Position numbers and translations under genes: made by a program | DNA from: Rhizobium hidalgonense | Lineage (GTDB): Bacteria > Pseudomonadota > Alphaproteobacteria > Rhizobiales > Rhizobiaceae | DNA length: 64,000 nucleotides | Assembly: GCF_002914525.1 (NCBI RefSeq) | Contig: NZ_LODW01000033.1 | Location: 161,667-225,666, forward strand | Reading direction: 5' to 3' | Part shown: piece by piece, positions 34,005-43,324 of the stretch | How the letters are laid out: each line of letters opens with the position of its first letter | How positions within the stretch are numbered: the first letter of the stretch is position 1 | The notes under the pieces: model-generated | Seen by the model: only the letters and a program-made list of their open reading frames with translations | The model's database searches: none | What the model was told of the DNA's origin: nothing

Positions 34005-35774
34005 TCAATGCCGTGTGAGTTCAGCGACTTTCCTGACGTGGCTCACGGCTGCGGTTCCGCCTGATGTCTTGGTGAAGAGGCTGAGTGTCTCTTCCTCATC
34101 ATCGGCGACCGGCGTTAAGGCCTGATCCATATAGGTCTTCGACTTCGCTTCCCTTGAAATCAGGAATGCCGAAATCGTCAGGCCGATGATCGTGCCGGCA
34201 AGCGAAGCGTGTTTTCTGAAGGTTTCCCAGGCAAAGCGCGGCCAGAAGACCAGCGGATTTTCCCGCGGCAGTTCCGGGCGCCGCTCCGACGGCGTCTTCA
34301 GGCGCAGCAGGCCGCTTTGCAGCGGATGCACGTTTTCCAGCGGCACGGTGGTCGCGAAGGAGACGAGAACCTTGACGAGCCTTGCGAGCGGTACTCCGGT
34401 CGCCACAGCGCGGCGCAACAGCGTCTTCATGTGATCAGGCGAATAATAGAGCGCCCAGGCCTCGTGGTAGATGTCTTCCCATTCCTGCTTGCTCATCTTC
34501 GGATGCGCGGTGCAGACGTGCTCGACATCGTAGATGTTGAGATCGCCATCCATCTCGACACCCTTCTTCCACAGCACCTGATGGTCCTCGGAGCCGGGCA
34601 GCGGCGTCAGGATGAAGAATTCGATGACGTCGAGCGGCAGCTCTTCCTGGATGATCGCGATGTCGCGGCGGATCGATTCCGGCGTGTCGGCCGGGAAGCC
34701 CAGGATATAACCGGCGAGCGTCATGATCCCCTGCGCCTTCCAGGCGAGTAGCATCTTGCGGTATTCGGTGATCTTGTTCTGGTTCTTCTTGGCGGCGGTC
34801 AGATTGTCCGGATTGACGTTTTCGAGGCCGATGAAGACACGGGTGACGCCGGCGCGCCGGGATTTCTCGATGAAATTCGGGATCTTGTGGCAGAGCGTGT
34901 CGACCTGGATCATCAGGCCGAGCGGAATGCCGTCCCGCTCCTTCAGCTCGATCAGCCGGTCGAAGATCGCTTCCCAATCCTTGTTGCGGGCAAAATTGTC
35001 GTCGGTGATGAAGAATTTGTGGATGCCCTGCGCCCAGTTCATCCGCACCAGCTTTTCGACGTCGTCGGCCGAGCGGAAGCGCGACTTGCGCCCCTGGACG
35101 TTGATGATGGTGCAGAACGAGCACTGGTAGGGACAGCCGCGTCCGGCATCGAAGCTGGTGCTGAGCCCGAGCGTGCGCTGGATATTGTCCTTCGGCAGGA
35201 AGGGGACCGGCGTGCCGCCGATGCCCGGAAGGTCGTTCATGAAATTGTAGAGCGGCTTCAGCTCTCCGCTCGCTGCGTCGCGCAGCACCATCTCGAGCCG
35301 GCCCTCGGCCTCGCCGGCAAACATCGAGATGCCCATGTCGCGGCAGGCGTCGAGCCCGACCGCCTTGCCGTCCAGCATCGACAGGCAGCCGGAAACATGG
35401 AAGCCGCCGATCGAAACCGGCAGGCCGGCATCGCGAAACGGCCGGGCGATATCGAGGGCACGCGGATACTGGTTGGTTTGGACACCGACAAGCGCGATCA
35501 TGCCGAAATTGTCGTGGCGCTTGAACTGGGCGAGCAATCCGGCGAAGTCGATCCGCGTATTGGTCTCGTCGATCACGGTGATGTCGATCGCGGTATCGGG
35601 GCCGAGCACTTTGCGCTCGGCGCATTCGGCGGCGATGCCATAGAGAGCCGCGAGCGAATTGGAAGGAATCATCGCCCGCCACCAGCGGATGACATAGCCG
35701 TCGTCGTCATAATGCGACGGCTTGATCAGGATCAGCTGAAAACGTCGGCGCGCAGCTTCCAAGACATGGGACAA
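34005..35774 (-). CDS. B12-binding-domain radical SAM protein
   Basis: A 589-residue cytoplasmic radical SAM enzyme. The N-terminal region (residues 14-190) resembles a cobalamin-binding Rossmann domain (LIALVGVQTNQYPRALDIARPFRDAGLPVSIGGFHVSGC). The radical SAM core has the CxxxCxxC cluster motif CPYQCSFC and ITDDNFARNKDWEAIFDRL; downstream LGFPADTPESIRRDI is typical of the DUF4070/HpnR-like group. The C-terminus has a hydrophobic segment near residues 524-542 (LAGTIIGLTISAFLIS), possibly membrane-associating. Substrate unknown. It is not in an operon. Confidence 0.85.
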   Translation of the reverse strand: MSHVLEAARRRFQLILIKPSHYDDDGYVIRWWRAMIPSNSLAALYGIAAECAERKVLGPDTAIDITVIDETNTRIDFAGLLAQFKRHDNFGMIALVGVQTNQYPRALDIARPFRDAGLPVSIGGFHVSGCLSMLDGKAVGLDACRDMGISMFAGEAEGRLEMVLRDAASGELKPLYNFMNDLPGIGGTPVPFLPKDNIQRTLGLSTSFDAGRGCPYQCSFCTIINVQGRKSRFRSADDVEKLVRMNWAQGIHKFFITDDNFARNKDWEAIFDRLIELKERDGIPLGLMIQVDTLCHKIPNFIEKSRRAGVTRVFIGLENVNPDNLTAAKKNQNKITEYRKMLLAWKAQGIMTLAGYILGFPADTPESIRRDIAIIQEELPLDVIEFFILTPLPGSEDHQVLWKKGVEMDGDLNIYDVEHVCTAHPKMSKQEWEDIYHEAWALYYSPDHMKTLLRRAVATGVPLARLVKVLVSFATTVPLENVHPLQSGLLRLKTPSERRPELPRENPLVFWPRFAWETFRKHASLAGTIIGLTISAFLISREAKSKTYMDQALTPVADDEEETLSLFTKTSGGTAAVSHVRKVAELTRH

Positions 35775-35935
35775 GAGTATCTATCTTTCTTCAGAAGCTT
35801 TTGCCGGAGGCAAAATGGAGTTGAAAGCACATATCATGCATGGCGTAACAATGCGACTTCTGAGGGTTCAAACCAAGGCGTAAAACACGGCACTGCGCGC
35901 AAAACGTTTCGCGCAGCGTATCATTCCTCAATATA

Positions 35936-36739
35936 CTACCCGATATCGAGCAGCAATGCGCGGTGGTCGGACACCTCCGGCGTCTCGACCACCTCGAATT
36001 TGGCAACGCTGACCCCTGGTGTGACCAGCATGTAGTCGGCAAAGCGCCCCGGCTTCAGATAGTAGGAGGTTCGCGTGTCTACAAGGCCATTGCCGGTGAC
36101 GAGTTCGGAAAGCCCGAGTCGGGCGAGAATCGCAAAGGTGGCGCTGTCAGGCAAAACGTTGAAATCACCGCAAACAACGAGGCCTTCATTGCCGGGCCAG
36201 ATGCGCTCGACAAGCCTGACCAGTGCCGCGGCCTGCTCTTGGCGGGCCGCCGTGTCGTCCTTGCCGGCGGGATCGCGCAGGCCATGCATATGGGCGATGG
36301 TAACGGCAGAAGCCTGTTCATGGCTGAAGACGCGGATGCAATGGGCGTTGCGCGGCCGCGGGTGTTCACCCCAGCCATCGGCCGAAAAACCGCCATGCAC
36401 GAAGTCCAGCCCCTGGGCGATGACCGAATGCGATTTGCGCACGAAGGTCGCCAGCCCGAATTCGGCGGCAATGGCGCTATCGCCGTTAAACAGCTCGCCT
36501 CTCGATGTCGGGCAGAAGAAGCCGTCGTAGCCGGGCAGGGCGGCGCTGATCTCGGCAAACAGATTGGCGCGCTGCGGCAGCTCCAAGCCCGCATCCCGAT
36601 AGATCGACCATCCCCCATCCGCACCCGGCGCCCGCAGCACTTCCTGCAGGCACAAAACATCCGCATCGGCCTGCCTGACATAATCGATCAGGACCTCATG
36701 CAGCCTGCCGCCCCAGGCGTTCAGCGAAATGATGCGCAA
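35936..36739 (-). CDS. Endonuclease/exonuclease/phosphatase family protein
   Basis: A 267-residue EEP-fold metal-dependent hydrolase. Motifs: LNAWGG near the N-terminus (Asn ligand), ADVLCLQEVL (Glu), VVCGDFNVLPDSATF (Asp/Asn) and SDHRALLLDI at the C-terminus (Asp-His). The start is set at a TTG (MRIISLNAWGGRLH) with ACGGAG upstream, because the conserved domain begins there; a longer frame would overlap sthA. EEP proteins include nucleases and inositol or sphingolipid phosphatases, so the substrate is undetermined. Co-directional with, and 65 bases downstream of, sthA. Confidence 0.8.
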   Translation of the reverse strand: MRIISLNAWGGRLHEVLIDYVRQADADVLCLQEVLRAPGADGGWSIYRDAGLELPQRANLFAEISAALPGYDGFFCPTSRGELFNGDSAIAAEFGLATFVRKSHSVIAQGLDFVHGGFSADGWGEHPRPRNAHCIRVFSHEQASAVTIAHMHGLRDPAGKDDTAARQEQAAALVRLVERIWPGNEGLVVCGDFNVLPDSATFAILARLGLSELVTGNGLVDTRTSYYLKPGRFADYMLVTPGVSVAKFEVVETPEVSDHRALLLDIG

Positions 36740-36803
36740 TGTCGTTCGGCTCCGTTTTGGGCGGCCGGATTGAGACGACGGTTCTGCCGTCTGTGATTCG
36801 CCC

Positions 36804-38210
36804 TTAGAGTTCAGACTTGATGTCGCCCATCCGGTTCCAGGCGTCGAGGCCGGCGATCTTGTAGGCTTCGGCAAGCGTCGGATAGTTGAAGGTGTTTTCG
36901 ACAAAATATTCGACTGTGCCTTTGAGATTGAGCACCGCTTGGCCGATATGAACCAGCTCGGTGGCGCCTTCGCCGACGATATGCACGCCGAGCAGGCGGC
37001 GTGTCTTCAGCGAGAAGATCAGCTTCAAAAGCCCGGTGTCGAGGCCCATGATATGACCGCGCGAGGTCTCGCGGAAACGGGCGATGCCGCATTCATAGGG
37101 AATACCGCGCTCCTTCATCTCCTCTTCGGTCAGGCCGCAGGTGGAAATTTCCGGCACGGCATAAATGCCGTACGGGAAATATTTCGGCGGCTCCTTGGCA
37201 ACCGCGCCGATCGCGACGCGGGCGGCGATGCGGCCCTGTTCCATCGAGGTCGAGGCAAGGCTTGGAAAGCCGACGACGTCGCCGGCGGCATAGACGTTGG
37301 CAACCGATGTCTGGAAGGTTTCCGGATTGACCTTGAGGCGGCCGCGGCTGTCGGCTTCGAGGCCGATGGCCGGAAGGTTCAGCGCGTCGGTCGCCCCCAT
37401 GCGACCGGCGGCGAAAAGCACCATGTCGGTGGTCAGGCGCCTGCCGCTGTCGAGCGTCAGCTCGACCTTGCCGCCGTCGAGCGTCTCCACCTTGTCAGCC
37501 TTCTGGCCGAGCAGCAGCTTCATGTTGCGGTCGCGCAGCTGGTAGGTGAAATCCTCGACGATTTCTTTGTCGATGAAGTCGAGCATCGTCGTCTTCGGGT
37601 CGATGACGGTGACGGCCGTGTCGAGCGCGCTGAAGATCGTCGCATATTCGATGCCGATGACGCCGGCGCCGATGACGACCATCGAACGCGGCAACTCCTG
37701 GATATCGAGCAATTCGTCGCTGTCGAGAACAGTCTTGCCGTCGAAGGGTATGTAATCGGGGCGGAACGGCTTTGTGCCGACGGCAAGCAGCACGCTGGCG
37801 CCGGTAACCTGGGTGATCTCGCCGTCATCCTTGATCACCTGCAGCGTCGAGGCATCGATGAAGCTCGCCTTGCCGCGAATATGCTGCACGCGGTTGCGGG
37901 CGAACTGGTGCTCGAGCACCTCGACTTCGTGGTTGAGGGTGATCAGCAGGCGGCGGCGCAGGTCGTCGGCACTGATCTCTTCCTTGACGCGGTAAGACCG
38001 GCCGTAAAAGCCGCGTTCACGCCAGCCAGAAAGATTGAGCGCGGTCTCGCGCAGCGTTTTGGAGGGGATGGTGCCGGTATGCACGGAGACGCCGCCGACG
38101 CGTTTTCCCTGCTCGATGACAAGTACTTTCTTGCCGAGTTTGGCAGCCTGGATCGCTCCGCGGCGCCCTGCGGGACCGCTGCCCACCACAACGAGATCGT
38201 ACTGAAGCAT
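36804..38210 (-). CDS. sthA: Soluble pyridine nucleotide transhydrogenase
   Basis: FAD flavoprotein that equilibrates NADPH and NAD+ (SthA/UdhA). Length 468 residues, close to the E. coli enzyme. The FAD motif is DLVVVGSGPAGRRGAIQAAKLG and the NAD(P)H motif VIGAGVIGIEYATIFSALD. The region that in disulfide reductases has the CxxxxC pair reads GGVSVHTGTIPSKTLRE, lacking both cysteines, which excludes dihydrolipoamide or glutathione reductase activity and supports SthA. DMVLFAAGRMGATDAL and FNYPTLAEAYKIAGLDAWNR complete the pattern. The start at 38210 was chosen as MLQYDLVVVGSG; ten upstream codons are possible. Confidence 0.92.
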   Translation of the reverse strand: MLQYDLVVVGSGPAGRRGAIQAAKLGKKVLVIEQGKRVGGVSVHTGTIPSKTLRETALNLSGWRERGFYGRSYRVKEEISADDLRRRLLITLNHEVEVLEHQFARNRVQHIRGKASFIDASTLQVIKDDGEITQVTGASVLLAVGTKPFRPDYIPFDGKTVLDSDELLDIQELPRSMVVIGAGVIGIEYATIFSALDTAVTVIDPKTTMLDFIDKEIVEDFTYQLRDRNMKLLLGQKADKVETLDGGKVELTLDSGRRLTTDMVLFAAGRMGATDALNLPAIGLEADSRGRLKVNPETFQTSVANVYAAGDVVGFPSLASTSMEQGRIAARVAIGAVAKEPPKYFPYGIYAVPEISTCGLTEEEMKERGIPYECGIARFRETSRGHIMGLDTGLLKLIFSLKTRRLLGVHIVGEGATELVHIGQAVLNLKGTVEYFVENTFNYPTLAEAYKIAGLDAWNRMGDIKSEL

Positions 38211-38329
38211 TATCTGGCCCCGGATTGGAAATGGAATCATTTGCGACGCAAAAATGTCGCCCGTCTATCGGTAGCCGGTCAATGTTACAGATTGTTTTAC
38301 GACCGCCGATTCGAGCCTGCCTGTGCTTT

Positions 38330-39157
38330 TCAGATCAGCTTCAGCCCCTTCAGGCTGACATGGCCGTCCTTGCCGATAATCACATGGTCGTGGACAGTAA
38401 TATCAAGCGCCTTGGCCGCATCGATGATCACCTTCGTCATATCGATGTCTGCGCGCGACGGCGTTGGGTCGCCGGAGGGGTGGTTGTGCACCAGGATCAT
38501 CGCCGTTGCCGAAAGCTCGAGCGCACGTTTGACCACCTCACGCGGATAGACCGGCGTATGGTCGACCGTGCCGCGGCCCTGCACCTCGTCGGCGATCAGT
38601 ACGTTGCGCTTGTCGAGGAAGAGGATGCGGAATTGTTCGCGGGTCTCATGCGCCATGGCGGCATGACAATACTGGATGACCGACGACCATGAGGAGAGCA
38701 CCTGCTTGGCTCTGAGTTCGCTTTTGAGGGTCCTGTGGGCGACGGTCGAGATCAGCTTCAGGTCGAGCGCCACGGCCTCACCGACACCTTTTACCTCCGT
38801 CAGCAGCGCCGCCGGCGCGCCGAAGACGCCGGAGAGCGAGCCGAAGCGTTCGATCAGCGCTTTGGCGATCGGCTTGGTATCGCGCCGCGGGATCAGACGA
38901 AAAAGCAGGAGTTCGAGGATTTCATAGTCGGCAAGGGCGATGTCGCCCTGTTCGCGGAAGCGGTCACGCAGTCGCTCGCGATGGCCATGATAATGCTCCT
39001 GAGCGGCGAGCGAGGCGGGCAGGGCGCTCTTGGCATTCGGCCCGGCCGGTTTTTGCGGCTGTCCGCCGAAGAACGAGCGTTCGTCGGCGGCAATGGGCTC
39101 CTGCGTTGCGAAAGGCAGCTCGTCGTCGGAAGATGTCGAAACAGGGCCCTTCGCCAT
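38330..39157 (-). CDS. radC: RadC/JAMM-domain protein
   Basis: A 275-residue RadC-family protein with an N-terminal helix-hairpin-helix ([23 protein letters not shown] and [12 protein letters not shown]) and a C-terminal JAMM/MPN domain. The metal motif is [17 protein letters not shown] (His-x-His and the spaced Asp). Family members may act in DNA processing, though the originally proposed repair role is disputed. It lies 7 bases downstream of map in the same direction, so they form an operon. An N-terminal 60-residue disordered segment ([20 protein letters not shown]) is present. Start at 39157; a further 31 codons upstream overlap map. Confidence 0.9.
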   Translation of the reverse strand: MAKGPVSTSSDDELPFATQEPIAADERSFFGGQPQKPAGPNAKSALPASLAAQEHYHGHRERLRDRFREQGDIALADYEILELLLFRLIPRRDTKPIAKALIERFGSLSGVFGAPAALLTEVKGVGEAVALDLKLISTVAHRTLKSELRAKQVLSSWSSVIQYCHAAMAHETREQFRILFLDKRNVLIADEVQGRGTVDHTPVYPREVVKRALELSATAMILVHNHPSGDPTPSRADIDMTKVIIDAAKALDITVHDHVIIGKDGHVSLKGLKLI

Positions 39158-39164
39158 CGGATTG

Positions 39165-40001
39165 TCAGCCGTTATGCGACGGCAGACCGGGGCGGTCGAG
39201 TCCGCCTGGCGACAGGGTGAAGATCTCGCAGCCGTCGGAGGTGACGCCAACGGTGTGTTCGTACTGCGCCGAGAGCGACCGGTCGCGGGTCACCGCCGTC
39301 CAGCCGTCGGCCAATACCTTCACATGCGGCCGGCCGAGATTGATCATCGGCTCGATGGTGAAGATCATGCCTTCGCGCAGCTCCGGCCCCTCGTTGGCGC
39401 GGCCGTAATGCAGAATGTTCGGCGAATCGTGGAACAGCCGGCCGACGCCGTGGCCGCAGAAATCGCGCACCACCGAGCAGCGTTCGGCCTCGGCAAAGGT
39501 CTGGATCGCCTCGCCGATCGCGCCGGTGCGGGCGCCGGGCCTGACGGCGGAAATGCCGCGCATCAGCGATTCATAGGTAACCTCGAGCAGTCGCTCGGCG
39601 GCGCGCTTGATCGTTCCCACCGGATACATCCGGCTGGAATCGCCGTGCCAGCCGTCGAGCACGAAAGTGACGTCGATATTGACGATATCGCCTTCGCGCA
39701 GCGGCTTGTCGTTTGGAATGCCGTGGCAGACGACGTGGTTGATCGAGGTGCAGGTCGATTTGGTGTAGCCGCGATAGTTCAGCGTCGCAGGGTGGGCGCC
39801 GTGATCCATGCCGAAATCGAAGACGAACCGGTCAATGTCATCGGTTACCAGCCCCGGCTTGACAATATCGGCCAGCGCATCGAGGCAGCGCGCCGTCAGC
39901 TGGCACGCCCTGCGCATGCCCTCGAATGCTTGTGCGTCATAAAGCCGAATGGCGCCCGTATTCTTCGAGGGCGCGGAAGAGGCTTCGATATAGTTCACCA
40001 T
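39165..40001 (-). CDS. map: Type I methionine aminopeptidase
   Basis: Removes the initiator methionine from nascent proteins. The 278-residue protein has the five metal ligands: Asp in [10 protein letters not shown], Asp in HGDSSRMY, His in [10 protein letters not shown], Glu in [10 protein letters not shown] and Glu in [28 protein letters not shown] carries the substrate His. It is longer than the E. coli enzyme by an N-terminal 20-residue extension, as usual for rhizobia. It lies directly upstream of radC; upstream is a 250-base gap shared with the divergent TetR regulator. Confidence 0.95.
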   Translation of the reverse strand: MVNYIEASSAPSKNTGAIRLYDAQAFEGMRRACQLTARCLDALADIVKPGLVTDDIDRFVFDFGMDHGAHPATLNYRGYTKSTCTSINHVVCHGIPNDKPLREGDIVNIDVTFVLDGWHGDSSRMYPVGTIKRAAERLLEVTYESLMRGISAVRPGARTGAIGEAIQTFAEAERCSVVRDFCGHGVGRLFHDSPNILHYGRANEGPELREGMIFTIEPMINLGRPHVKVLADGWTAVTRDRSLSAQYEHTVGVTSDGCEIFTLSPGGLDRPGLPSHNG

Positions 40002-40250
40002 TGCAGGGCCTTAGTGGAGAATATTAGAATTGTTCATAATGCAGCTATGCCGGGTTCGTCCATCGCGATCAACCGCCCGGACGAGATTTCTGAGCCGATC
40101 CGATCGGCCCGGCATGCAGTCCTCCACACCCCTGCGGGGTCCAATCATCTGTAACGGATGAAATATCCACAATCTTCCCAAGAGGATAGGATTGATTGCA
40201 GGAAACCTCCCCGCTACTCACCGATTGGTGACAGCGGGAAAGGGGCGTTC

Positions 40251-40910
40251 GTGCTTGATGAAGCGGTAAAACTTGAAAGTTTGCCTGAGGCCGGCGGCGA
40301 GCCGGAACGGCGCGTGCGCGATCGCGGCGCCACCGAGCGCGCCATCCTTGCCGCCGCCAAGGGATTGCTGGCCGAGGAAGGTTTCCAGAATTTCGGCATC
40401 AATGCGGTTGCCCGCCGTGCCGGTTGCGACAAGCAGCTGATCTACCGTTATTATGGCGGTCTCGACGGTCTGGTCGAGGCGATCGGCGCCGATCTCGGCA
40501 CATGGGTGAAGGATCGCATTCCTGAGGACACCGGCGGCATGTTCCTGCTCACCTATGGCGACCTGATGGAGCGGCTGTCGCTTCTCCTCCTCGACGCCTT
40601 GAGGAACGATCCGCTGATGCGCCGCATCCTCGCCTGGGAGATATCTGAGAACACCGAGCAGGTGAGGCGGCTCTCCGAAGCGCGTTCGAAGGCGCTCGCG
40701 CTCTGGCTGGAGCGCATGCGCGGCTCGCTGGCGCCGCCGAAGGGTGTGGATGCGGCGGCCGTCAATGCCGTCATCATCGCCGCGATCCAGCATCTCGTGC
40801 TTGCCGCAGCAAGCGGCGGGCAGTGCGCCGGTCTGTCGCTGAAGACATCAAAGGACTGGGAGAAGACGGCGACGGCGCTGAAGCGCATCGTGCGCGGCGT
40901 CTACGGCTGA
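40251..40910 (+). CDS. TetR-family transcriptional regulator
   Basis: A 219-residue TetR-family repressor. The DNA-binding helix-turn-helix is ERAILAAAKGLLAEEGFQNFGINAVARRAGCDKQLIYRYYGGLDGLVEAIG (about residues 24-75). The C-terminal ligand domain is unclassified. The start is a GTG at 40251 with AAAGGGG upstream; the open frame extends 31 codons further but through a non-conserved Arg/Ser-rich stretch. No adjacent operon suggests a target. It is flanked by map (divergent) and a small membrane gene. Confidence 0.82.
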   Translation: MLDEAVKLESLPEAGGEPERRVRDRGATERAILAAAKGLLAEEGFQNFGINAVARRAGCDKQLIYRYYGGLDGLVEAIGADLGTWVKDRIPEDTGGMFLLTYGDLMERLSLLLLDALRNDPLMRRILAWEISENTEQVRRLSEARSKALALWLERMRGSLAPPKGVDAAAVNAVIIAAIQHLVLAAASGGQCAGLSLKTSKDWEKTATALKRIVRGVYG

Positions 40911-41018
40911 TACCTCACTCATCCACAGGGAGCGGCTGCTGCATTAACCTTAATGAATGGTTTACGTTGCCTGGCCGCAGTTAACCCGACAGTGTGGCGG
41001 TCAGCAGAGATGGAATGA

Positions 41019-41216
41019 GTGAGAGTCTCCGAGTTGACATCCATGGGACCCAAGATCGGCAGAGCCACGTTTTTCGTAACGGCGATGATGTTTTTCGCAG
41101 TTCTGGCGCTGGATATCGCAATTCCCACCCTGGTGCTTTGCATCATGGCATTGTCGACCTGGTTGGTCTCCCTCGATCTGCCCGTAACGCGCAAGCAAGG
41201 AGGAGAAGCCGCATGA
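41019..41216 (+). CDS. Small membrane protein of unknown function
   Basis: A 65-residue protein with two closely spaced hydrophobic segments (ATFFVTAMMFFAVLALDIAI and PTLVLCIMALSTWLVSLD), probably a two-helix inner-membrane hairpin. Start GTG at 41019; an ATG at 41043 (MGPKIGRATFF) is possible. It overlaps the next gene by four bases (ATGA), and an AGGAGG sequence just before its stop is the ribosome-binding site of that gene. The two therefore form a translationally coupled pair. No domain recognised. Confidence 0.65.
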   Translation: MRVSELTSMGPKIGRATFFVTAMMFFAVLALDIAIPTLVLCIMALSTWLVSLDLPVTRKQGGEAA

Positions 41217-41545
41217 AGTGGTTTCTGATCTTCTGGGCCGGCCCCATCGTCTTTCTCGGCGGATGGTACTGGCTCTCCTATTACGACATGAATTTCGGCA
41301 TCTTCATGCTGTCGCGGCAGGTTCATGACTTGACGTTCCAGCTGTACGGCGAGGCGCTCGGTATTCCGCCGGAGACCATTCCGCCGCTGGTTGCCCGTGC
41401 GATCGCGGTGGATAGCCTCATCGTCTTCGCCATCCTCGGCTTCAGAAAGCGCAAGTCGATCATCGCCTGGTGGACGGCGCGTCAGGCGCTGAATTCGTCT
41501 CCTGCCGATCTTGCCAGCAAGGAAAGCCTGTCGAGCGCGCCCTGA
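41213..41545 (+). CDS. DUF6105-like small membrane protein
   Basis: A 110-residue membrane protein beginning [20 protein letters not shown], with a second hydrophobic segment near residues 62-75 ([20 protein letters not shown]). I recall this pattern as the DUF6105 family, restricted to Rhizobiales, of unknown function. The ATG is behind a strong AAGGAGGAG site and overlaps the upstream gene. The 3' end overlaps the convergent ruvX gene by 64 bases, an antisense overlap that could couple their expression. Confidence 0.72.
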   Translation: MKWFLIFWAGPIVFLGGWYWLSYYDMNFGIFMLSRQVHDLTFQLYGEALGIPPETIPPLVARAIAVDSLIVFAILGFRKRKSIIAWWTARQALNSSPADLASKESLSSAP

Positions 41546-41982
41546 AGGATGAAGCTTGCCGCGGCCGAATCGATCCGTTCGGCGCGCTTGGCGCGCGAGA
41601 CGTCCATCTCGAGCAGCGTCCGTTCGGCGGCCACCGTCGAAAGCCGTTCGTCCCAATAGACGAAGGGCAGCGCGGTCTTCTGCTCCATGTTGCGCACGAA
41701 GGCGCGCGTCGCCTGTACCCGGGGACCCGCCGATCCATCCATATTCATCGGCAAGCCGATCACGAAGCCTGCGACCTTTTCCGCTATCGCAAAATCCATG
41801 AGCGCCTGCGCATCGATGGTGAATTTGATGCGCCGGATTACCGGGCGGGGTGTGGCGAAGCGCCGCCCGAGATCCGACATCGAAAGCCCTATCGTCTTGG
41901 TGCCGAGATCGAGGCCGGCAATTGCCTGCCGCGGGGCAAGCGTCTCGGCCATTTCCTCGATCGTGAGCACCGTCATCGCCAT
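41482..41982 (-). CDS. ruvX: Holliday junction resolvase-like protein RuvX/YqgF
   Basis: A 166-residue RNase H-fold nuclease of the YqgF family, implicated in 16S rRNA 5' end maturation and formerly annotated as a Holliday junction resolvase. Motifs: [18 protein letters not shown] (first Asp), [16 protein letters not shown] and [16 protein letters not shown] (Glu and Asp), with [14 protein letters not shown] near the end. The start ATG at 41982 gives [15 protein letters not shown]; a shorter start is possible, but the first 20 residues seem non-conserved. Its 3' end overlaps the convergent DUF6105-like gene. Confidence 0.9.
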   Translation of the reverse strand: MAMTVLTIEEMAETLAPRQAIAGLDLGTKTIGLSMSDLGRRFATPRPVIRRIKFTIDAQALMDFAIAEKVAGFVIGLPMNMDGSAGPRVQATRAFVRNMEQKTALPFVYWDERLSTVAAERTLLEMDVSRAKRAERIDSAAASFILQGALDRLSLLARSAGDEFSA

Positions 41983-42049
41983 TTCATCCCGTCAAAAGAA
42001 ATTGAAGTCGCCGCCGCTTTTCTTTGCGGCCGCATGAGATATGTCCATA

Positions 42050-42097
42050 GAGCATGATGCCGAAAAGTGTGAGCGGTTTTCGGTCGACATCATGCTC
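42050..42097. repeat. Rhizobiales palindromic repeat element
   Basis: The arms GAGCATGATG and CATCATGCTC enclose inner arms CCGAAAA and TTTTCGG around GTGTGAGCG, giving a nested imperfect hairpin of 48 bases. Sequences of this type (ATGATGCCGAAAAGTGTG...) are well-known dispersed intergenic palindromes of Rhizobiaceae. It lies in the 222-base gap between ruvX and the MBL-fold gene. Confidence 0.8.
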
Positions 42098-42204
42098 CAA
42101 TTCTTTGATTGAGATGCGGATTCAGAATTTGGGGCAGATCCTGCCTGAAGTCATCCGGATCTCCCCAAACTGGTTTTTGCATCACATAATAAAGGAGAGA
42201 TTTC

Positions 42205-42909
42205 ATGAAGATCACCTGGCTCGGCCATTCCGCCTTCCGCATCGAGACCGGAAAGGCGACGATCCTGCTCGATCCGTTCCTCAGCCATAACGCTTCCTTT
42301 TCCGGCCAGGATATCAAGGATGTCTCTTCAGGCGTTACCCATATCCTGCTGACTCATGGCCATGGCGACCATGTCGGCGATACCGTGGCGCTTGCCAAGG
42401 AAACCGGCGCCGTCGTTCTCGCCAATGCCGATCTCGCCGCCTGGCTCGGCTCCAAGGGCGTCGGCAAGATCGAGATGGGCAATACCGGCGGCACGATCGC
42501 GCTCGGCAGTTTCTCGGCGACCTTCACCAATGCGCTGCACTCCTCTGCCCAGATCACCGAAGACGGTGTTTCGCATGCGCTCGGCAATGCCAACGGCCTG
42601 ATGCTGCATTTCGATGATGAAGCCTCGATCCTCGCCATGGGCGACACCGACATCTTCGCCGACATGGCGCTGATCAATGAATTGCACCAGCCCGATATAG
42701 GCCTCGTGCCGATCGGCGACCGCTTCACCATGGGCGGCGCCGTGGCAGCCCTTGCCTGCCGGCGCTATTTCAACTTCAAGACCGCGATCCCCTGCCATTA
42801 CGGCACCTTCCCGATCATCGAGCAGACGGCCGATAAATTCGTTGCGGGCATGGAGGGATCGAGGACGGAAGTGAAGGCGCTGAAGCCCGCGGAGAGCCTG
42901 TCGATCTGA
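42205..42909 (+). CDS. UPF0173 metallo-beta-lactamase-fold hydrolase
   Basis: A 234-residue cytoplasmic metal-dependent hydrolase of the UPF0173 family. The metal motif is [12 protein letters not shown] (HxHxDH), with [13 protein letters not shown] at the N-terminus, [13 protein letters not shown] (Asp) and [11 protein letters not shown] (His) further on. The ATG at 42205 follows AAAGGAGAGA. It is 69 bases upstream of gatC. The physiological substrate is unknown. Confidence 0.9.
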   Translation: MKITWLGHSAFRIETGKATILLDPFLSHNASFSGQDIKDVSSGVTHILLTHGHGDHVGDTVALAKETGAVVLANADLAAWLGSKGVGKIEMGNTGGTIALGSFSATFTNALHSSAQITEDGVSHALGNANGLMLHFDDEASILAMGDTDIFADMALINELHQPDIGLVPIGDRFTMGGAVAALACRRYFNFKTAIPCHYGTFPIIEQTADKFVAGMEGSRTEVKALKPAESLSI

Positions 42910-42978
42910 CGAAATCCCGTTGCACCGGGCGGACATGGCCTTTATAGCGGGTAGGAAAAATCCCATCCGGAGAATGCC

Positions 42979-43266
42979 ATGTCCGTCGATCTTGCCACCG
43001 TAAAGCGCGTCGCCCACCTTGCCCGTATTGCCGTCTCCGAGGACGAGGCAAATCGCATGGTCGGCGAGCTGAACGGCATCTTGGGCTTCGTCGAGCAGCT
43101 CTCCGAAGTCAATGTCGAAGGCGTCGAGGCGATGACGTCAGTCACGCCGATGGCGATGAAGAAGCGGACGGATGAGGTGACCGACGGTAGCAAGGCCGCC
43201 GATATCGTCGCCAACGCGCCCGTCACCGATCACAATTTCTTCCTGGTGCCGAAAGTCGTCGAATAA
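42979..43266 (+). CDS. gatC: Aspartyl/glutamyl-tRNA amidotransferase subunit C
   Basis: GatC (95 residues) holds GatA and GatB together in the transamidation complex that converts Glu-tRNA-Gln or Asp-tRNA-Asn to the amidated forms in bacteria lacking the direct synthetase. The sequence [27 protein letters not shown] and [16 protein letters not shown]...[12 protein letters not shown] matches the family from end to end. Start ATG at 42979. It is 58 bases upstream of gatA in the same direction. Confidence 0.95.
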   Translation: MSVDLATVKRVAHLARIAVSEDEANRMVGELNGILGFVEQLSEVNVEGVEAMTSVTPMAMKKRTDEVTDGSKAADIVANAPVTDHNFFLVPKVVE

Positions 43267-43324
43267 GGCTTCGTAGCCTCCTTCCGACCCTGTTGCCAAT
43301 TTAAAGACCTGAAGCGAAAACACC

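Noticed and set aside
34887..36035. 382-codon plus-strand frame opposite the radical SAM gene
   Set aside because: Shadow of the radical SAM gene. The minus-strand frame has CxxxCxxC and conserved core motifs while this one has none.
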